DNA of 64,000 nt from positions 62,001-126,000 of the forward strand of contig CAZLUP010000001.1 in assembly GCA_964562685.1 (NCBI GenBank). Direction: 5' to 3'. Under the pieces are notes generated by a model. It was not told the origin of the DNA. It did no database searches and worked only from the letters and a program-made list of their open reading frames with translations. Both the position numbers and the translations under genes were made by a program. Shown piece by piece: positions 63,677-64,000 of the stretch. Source of the stretch: Stanieria sp964562685. GTDB lineage: Bacteria > Cyanobacteriota > Cyanobacteriia > Cyanobacteriales > Xenococcaceae. Position 1 is the first letter of the stretch, and the number at the start of each line of letters is the position of its first letter.

Positions 63677-64000
63677 ATGAAACGCCGAGTCTTGATTTGG
63701 TTGGGAGTTAAATTAGTTGCCTTACTCGGAATATCTTTAGCTGCTTGTAGCTTTTCTAATTCTCAATTAACTATAGCGTCTTCTAAAACTATGAAACTAA
63801 CTAGCCCTGCTTTTGAAGCTAATCAATTAATTCTACGTCAATATACTTGCGATGGAGAAGATATTTCTCCTCCTCTTAATTGGGATGAACCGCCAGCAAA
63901 TACTAAAAGCCTAGCTTTAATTTGTGACGATCCTGATGCGCCTAGAAAAACATGGGTTCATTGGGTTGTTTATAATTTACCTCCTACAACTCGTTCCTTA
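63677..64000 (+). CDS. YbhB/YbcL-family (PEBP-like) lipoprotein, N-terminal part (runs off right edge)
   Basis: The ATG at 63677 opens a frame that is uninterrupted for 108 codons to the end of the window. It starts with a basic signal peptide and a lipobox ending LAAC near residue 24, so it should be an outer-face lipoprotein. The mature part has the phosphatidylethanolamine-binding-protein pattern: TSPAFEANQLI, TCDGEDISPPLNWDEPP, SLALICDDPDAP and WVHWVVYNLP. The C-terminal half is outside the window. Function of the bacterial family is not firmly known. Confidence 0.88.
   Translation, partial: MKRRVLIWLGVKLVALLGISLAACSFSNSQLTIASSKTMKLTSPAFEANQLILRQYTCDGEDISPPLNWDEPPANTKSLALICDDPDAPRKTWVHWVVYNLPPTTRSL

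Overview
The window is chromosomal DNA from a cyanobacterium. The direct evidence is a complete phycobilisome core operon (apcE-apcA-apcB-apcC, 44908-49896), frequent GCGATCGC (HIP1) octamers (for example 6532-6539), an HrcA/CIRCE-controlled groESL1 pair, two SufR-type operators and many hybrid two-component proteins. Base composition is AT-rich. A unicellular or pseudofilamentous form of the Pleurocapsa/Stanieria type would fit, but that placement is only an impression. No rRNA, tRNA, CRISPR array, transposase or prophage was seen.

Layout. 1-2224 is the N-terminal part of a TamB-like protein that runs off the left edge. 2574-6801 carries gloA, an FHA/penicillin-binding fusion protein, a small fragment resembling an addiction antidote, and an unknown 116-residue protein. 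7080-20998 is an exopolysaccharide cluster: GH9 cellulase, SGNH and MBOAT O-acetylation partners, Wzx-like flippase, GT4, O-antigen ligase/polymerase-like protein, GT2, an alkaline-phosphatase-superfamily hydrolase and a Wzc-type tyrosine kinase. All are on the minus strand except the GT4. 21275-22281 is an XRE/ImmA-IrrE pair. 22363-33222 is rich in signalling: a response regulator, a five-sensor histidine kinase and two paralogous REC-wHTH-HPt-REC-REC proteins, one with a GGDEF domain. A secreted protein and intein-free dnaB sit between them.

33569-43660 holds an NDH-2, a DUF155 protein, an alpha/beta hydrolase, trmJ with a GC-rich insertion, a membrane-anchored class A beta-lactamase-like protein, a double-kinase TPR receptor and a fasciclin protein. 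ftsW follows at 43640-44818. apcEABC follows, then sufC-sufD-sufS without sufB but preceded by two perfect CAAC-N6-GTTG sites. After that come a protein with an exosortase-type tail, a phosphodiester glycosidase family protein, a nucleophile-less alpha/beta hydrolase, purS-purQ, a pentapeptide-repeat membrane protein, groES-groEL1 (K-box-like site, CIRCE and terminator), an orphan ABC-2 permease and the start of a PEBP lipoprotein.

How they work together. The 7-21 kb genes look like a Wzx/Wzy-type export route (flippase, ligase/polymerase, Wzc). It is coupled to a tight MBOAT/SGNH/GH9 operon that could acetylate and trim a beta-glucan-like polymer. No Wza and no priming transferase lie in the window. 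The 22-33 kb cluster could link sensing to transcription and cyclic-di-GMP, which often controls such polymers, but that link is inference. The most interesting items are the acetylation/cellulase operon, the complementary loss of receiver aspartates in the two regulator paralogues, the sufB-less suf operon, and the double kinase.
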